A DNA stretch of 7,055 nt from Patescibacteria group bacterium (GTDB lineage: Bacteria > Patescibacteriota > Gracilibacteria > UM-FILTER-43-11): the NCBI GenBank assembly GCA_018814945.1, contig JAHIYT010000132.1:1-7055 (forward strand). The letters are read 5' to 3'. The translations under genes and the position numbers were made by a program. Positions 4,548-7,055 of this stretch are shown here, in pieces (the first letter of the stretch is position 1; each line of letters begins with the position of its first letter). The notes under the pieces are model-generated. The model saw nothing but the letters and a program-made list of their open reading frames with translations. It was not told where the DNA came from and did no database searches.

Positions 4548-7055
4548 GGACCCATGACACTTCTTATATTTCTTCCCACTTCCACAAGGGCAAGGTTCAT
4601 TTCGGCCTACTTCATCTACTTTCTGGGCAGGTGGGCTGTCAGCTGAAATTCTCTGAGCTACAGCTGCCTCAGCGGAAGCTGGTTTACGTCTGAATTTAGG
4701 ACCAGTAACATTGCCTTCAATAGCATCCTGATTAGTCTGCATATTTTGCGGTGCTTTTTGCTGAGCTACTGCAGGTGCATCTACGTTAATCTGAACTTTG
4801 AATATTGTGTTAATTGCGTTGTGTTGAATGGCATCCAATAATTTTTTAAGCATCTGGAATGCCTCCTGCTTATATTCCATCAAAGGATCTCTCTGACCAT
4901 AGCCTCTAAGTGCAACACTTTCACGCAATTGAGTCATTTGATCGATGTGCTCCATCCAAAGTGTATCTATAACATGAAGATAGATTCTTTTTTCTATCTG
5001 CCGGAGCATTTTTGGATCAGGAAGAGATTTCTCCTTATTCTTATATTCGTTGTGGAGAATATTAACTAGGTTATCAATAATGTCATCTGATTTATCCAGC
5101 TTTTCAAAATCCTGAGCATCTAATTCCTTAGTTTGATGTGGGAGTAGGGCATTTACTGCACTAGCAATGGCAACGAAGTCCCAGTCGGAGCGGTTAACAG
5201 AAGATGTATGGAAAACTACTATATTCCTCGCTTCATCAGCCATTAATTCTAAAATATCCTCCTTCAGGTCATCATTTTCTAATATCTTCAGGCGACGAGA
5301 GTAAATAATCTCACGATGTTTATTCATTACATCGTCGTATTCCAACAAGTGCTTACGAATATCAAAGTTATGCCCCTCAACACGTTTTTGCGCGGATTCA
5401 ATACTTCTACTGATAATCATATTTTCAATCGGCATATCATCAGGAAGACCAAGCTTATCCATCATAGATTTTATTCTGTCTGAACCGAATAAGCGCATAA
5501 GTTCATCATCCATAGACACATAAAATCTACTTTCACCAGGATCACCCTGACGTCCGGAACGACCTCTAAGCTGGTTGTCTATACGGCGGGAATCATGTCT
5601 TTCTGTACCAATAATAACAAGACCGCCAAGTTCTTTAACGCCTTCACCGAGTTTAATATCCGTACCACGACCAGCCATGTTGGTAGCAATGGTCACAGCA
5701 CCTTTTTGTCCGGCCAAAGAAACGATTTCAGCTTCTCTCTCATGGTGTTTAGCATTTAAAACCTCATGTGCAATCCCGCTAATCTTAAGCATCTTAGAAA
5801 GCATCTCAGAGGTTTCAACGGAGATTGTACCGACGAGCACAGGTTGACCTTTTTCGTTGTATTCTTTTATAGTTTTTACAACAGCTTGCCATTTACCCTT
5901 GGTGTTCTTAAAAATCTGATCGGATAAATCTTTTCTGGTCACAGGCTTGTTAGTTGTAATAACAATGGTATCTAAGCCATAAATCTTATAAAATTCTTCC
6001 TCTTCCGTTTTAGCCGTACCTGTCATACCGGCTAATTTTTCATACAATCTAAAATAGTTCTGAAAAGTAACTGTAGCGAGTGTTTTACTTTCTCTTTTTA
6101 CCTCAACATTTTCTTTTGCTTCAATTGCCTGATGTAATCCATCACTATATCTACGACCAGGCATAAGACGACCGGTAAACTCATCCACAATAACCACTTC
6201 ACCATCTTTTATTAGGTAATCGGTTTCCAGTTTAAAAATAGCCTTCGCTTTAAGGGCTTGTTCAATGTGATGAACTTCCAAAAAGCCGGCATCAGTATAT
6301 ATATTTTCAACTCCAAGTAGCTGTTCCATTTTAGCTATACCATCCTCAGTTAGTGTAACAGCACGAGCCTTTTCATCAACTACATAATCCTTCTCCACAC
6401 TCAAGTTATTAATAAGCTGAGCATACTGGTAGTATTTTTTGGTGGATTCATCGGCTGGAGCAGAAATAATAAGTGGAGTTCTAGCTTCATCAATCAAAAT
6501 TGAGTCCACCTCATCCACAATTGAGTAATAAGGAGCACGTTGAACTCTGGCTTCTAGAGTTGTAGCCATATTGTCCCTGAGGTAATCAAACCCAAATTCA
6601 TTATTCGTTCCATATGTAATATCAGCAGCATATGCTTCCTTTCTTTCTTCAGGGGTTACGCCATGAACTATTACTCCAACGGTAAGGCCGAGGTATTCAT
6701 ACACAACTCTCATCCAATTTGCATCACGAGCAGCCAAGTAATCATTTACAGTTACAAGATGGGAACCACGTTTGGTTAATGCGTTCAAATAAAGAGGCAA
6801 AGCGGCAACCAATGTTTTACCTTCACCTGTTTTCATTTCTGCGATTTTCCCGTCATTCAAAATAAGCCCGCCAAGCAATTGACAGTCGTATGGAATCATA
6901 TCCCATTCTTTTTCCTCCTTTCCAAGCGTAAATTTAGTGCCCATCAATCTTCGGCACGCATTTTTTACAACCGCGAATGCTTCGACGGTAATATCTTCTA
7001 TCGTTTCCCCATTTTGTAATCTTTCAACGAATTCCGGAGTTTTTGCTTTTAATTG
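4545..7055 (-). CDS. secA: Preprotein translocase ATPase SecA, N-terminus off the window
   Basis: SecA is the cytoplasmic motor ATPase that drives unfolded preproteins through SecYEG. The frame is open to the window edge, giving 836 visible residues. About 40 N-terminal residues appear to be missing, because the first visible residues ([17 protein letters not shown]) correspond to roughly residues 40-57 of well-known SecAs. Counting from the first visible residue: Walker A TGEGKT at 76-81, DEVD Walker B at 181-184, [16 protein letters not shown] near 291-306, AGMTGTA near 343-348, [13 protein letters not shown] at 458-470, and [13 protein letters not shown] at 495-507. The C-terminus has the zinc-binding SEC-C motif with Cys822, Cys824, Cys833 and His834. 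A short insertion ([18 protein letters not shown]) precedes the CQLLGG segment, as in Bacteroidetes and candidate-phyla SecAs. All catalytic motifs are intact. It ends with UGA inside a hairpin, 109 bp before hrcA. Confidence 0.97.
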   Translation of the reverse strand, partial: QLKAKTPEFVERLQNGETIEDITVEAFAVVKNACRRLMGTKFTLGKEEKEWDMIPYDCQLLGGLILNDGKIAEMKTGEGKTLVAALPLYLNALTKRGSHLVTVNDYLAARDANWMRVVYEYLGLTVGVIVHGVTPEERKEAYAADITYGTNNEFGFDYLRDNMATTLEARVQRAPYYSIVDEVDSILIDEARTPLIISAPADESTKKYYQYAQLINNLSVEKDYVVDEKARAVTLTEDGIAKMEQLLGVENIYTDAGFLEVHHIEQALKAKAIFKLETDYLIKDGEVVIVDEFTGRLMPGRRYSDGLHQAIEAKENVEVKRESKTLATVTFQNYFRLYEKLAGMTGTAKTEEEEFYKIYGLDTIVITTNKPVTRKDLSDQIFKNTKGKWQAVVKTIKEYNEKGQPVLVGTISVETSEMLSKMLKISGIAHEVLNAKHHEREAEIVSLAGQKGAVTIATNMAGRGTDIKLGEGVKELGGLVIIGTERHDSRRIDNQLRGRSGRQGDPGESRFYVSMDDELMRLFGSDRIKSMMDKLGLPDDMPIENMIISRSIESAQKRVEGHNFDIRKHLLEYDDVMNKHREIIYSRRLKILENDDLKEDILELMADEARNIVVFHTSSVNRSDWDFVAIASAVNALLPHQTKELDAQDFEKLDKSDDIIDNLVNILHNEYKNKEKSLPDPKMLRQIEKRIYLHVIDTLWMEHIDQMTQLRESVALRGYGQRDPLMEYKQEAFQMLKKLLDAIQHNAINTIFKVQINVDAPAVAQQKAPQNMQTNQDAIEGNVTGPKFRRKPASAEAAVAQRISADSPPAQKVDEVGRNEPCPCGSGKKYKKCHGS

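Noticed and set aside
4466..4693. 75-codon plus-strand reading frame across the secA-hrcA gap
   Set aside because: It runs antisense to the SecA zinc tail and through the hrcA promoter and hairpin, and has no family-like features.
5575..5847. 90-codon plus-strand reading frame inside secA
   Set aside because: It is antisense to the conserved SecA helicase motifs, and its low-complexity Ser/Pro/Ile-rich translation is typical of a shadow.
6909..6923. Perfect AGGAGG on the minus strand followed by an out-of-frame ATG inside secA
   Set aside because: The reading frame from that ATG stops after 17 codons and the bases simply encode Gly-Lys-Glu-Glu-Lys of SecA.

Overview
The window looks like chromosomal DNA from a small-genome bacterium that uses the standard stop codons. 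The best guess is a member of the Candidate Phyla Radiation (Patescibacteria). The DNA is AT-rich, HrcA (about 235 residues) and RuvC (about 162 residues) are both short, most intergenic gaps are short and structured, and none of the six visible gene starts has a Shine-Dalgarno sequence. UGA is a real stop here: secA ends in UGA directly after its zinc-binding tail, so the UGA=Gly code of Gracilibacteria/Absconditabacteria is not in use. The phylum is an inference. A Bacteroidetes-like lineage would also fit the missing Shine-Dalgarno sites, but hrcA argues against it.

Left part (1-928, plus strand): three small genes in tandem with gaps of 25 and 11 bp. The first is cut by the window edge. 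It and the second look like paralogous winged-helix proteins. The third is an unrecognised 121-residue protein with a repeated D-[ED]-E-T-Q motif in an acidic, probably disordered N-terminus. Its 3' end runs 47 bp into the convergent gene on the other strand.

Right part (882-7055, minus strand), in transcription order: secA (5' end off the window), hrcA, ruvC, a membrane-anchored TPR protein, and a two-TM Wzz-like membrane protein. The secA-hrcA gap is a compact control region. It holds a hairpin starting at the secA stop codon, a good sigma70-type promoter (TTGACA-N17-GACAAT), and a CIRCE operator that runs into the hrcA start codon, so hrcA is probably autoregulated. The hrcA-ruvC gap is almost entirely one long hairpin whose 29 base pairs are all satisfied only in minus-strand RNA. 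The ruvC-TPR gap carries an 89-bp imperfect palindromic element, and the gap after the TPR gene carries another hairpin.

The functions are mostly housekeeping: protein export (SecA), heat-shock control (HrcA), Holliday-junction resolution (RuvC), plus two envelope proteins. No mobile element, CRISPR array, tRNA or rRNA was recognised. The most unusual content is the set of hairpins anchored at stop codons and the small winged-helix cluster. No gap without a gene exceeds 300 bases.
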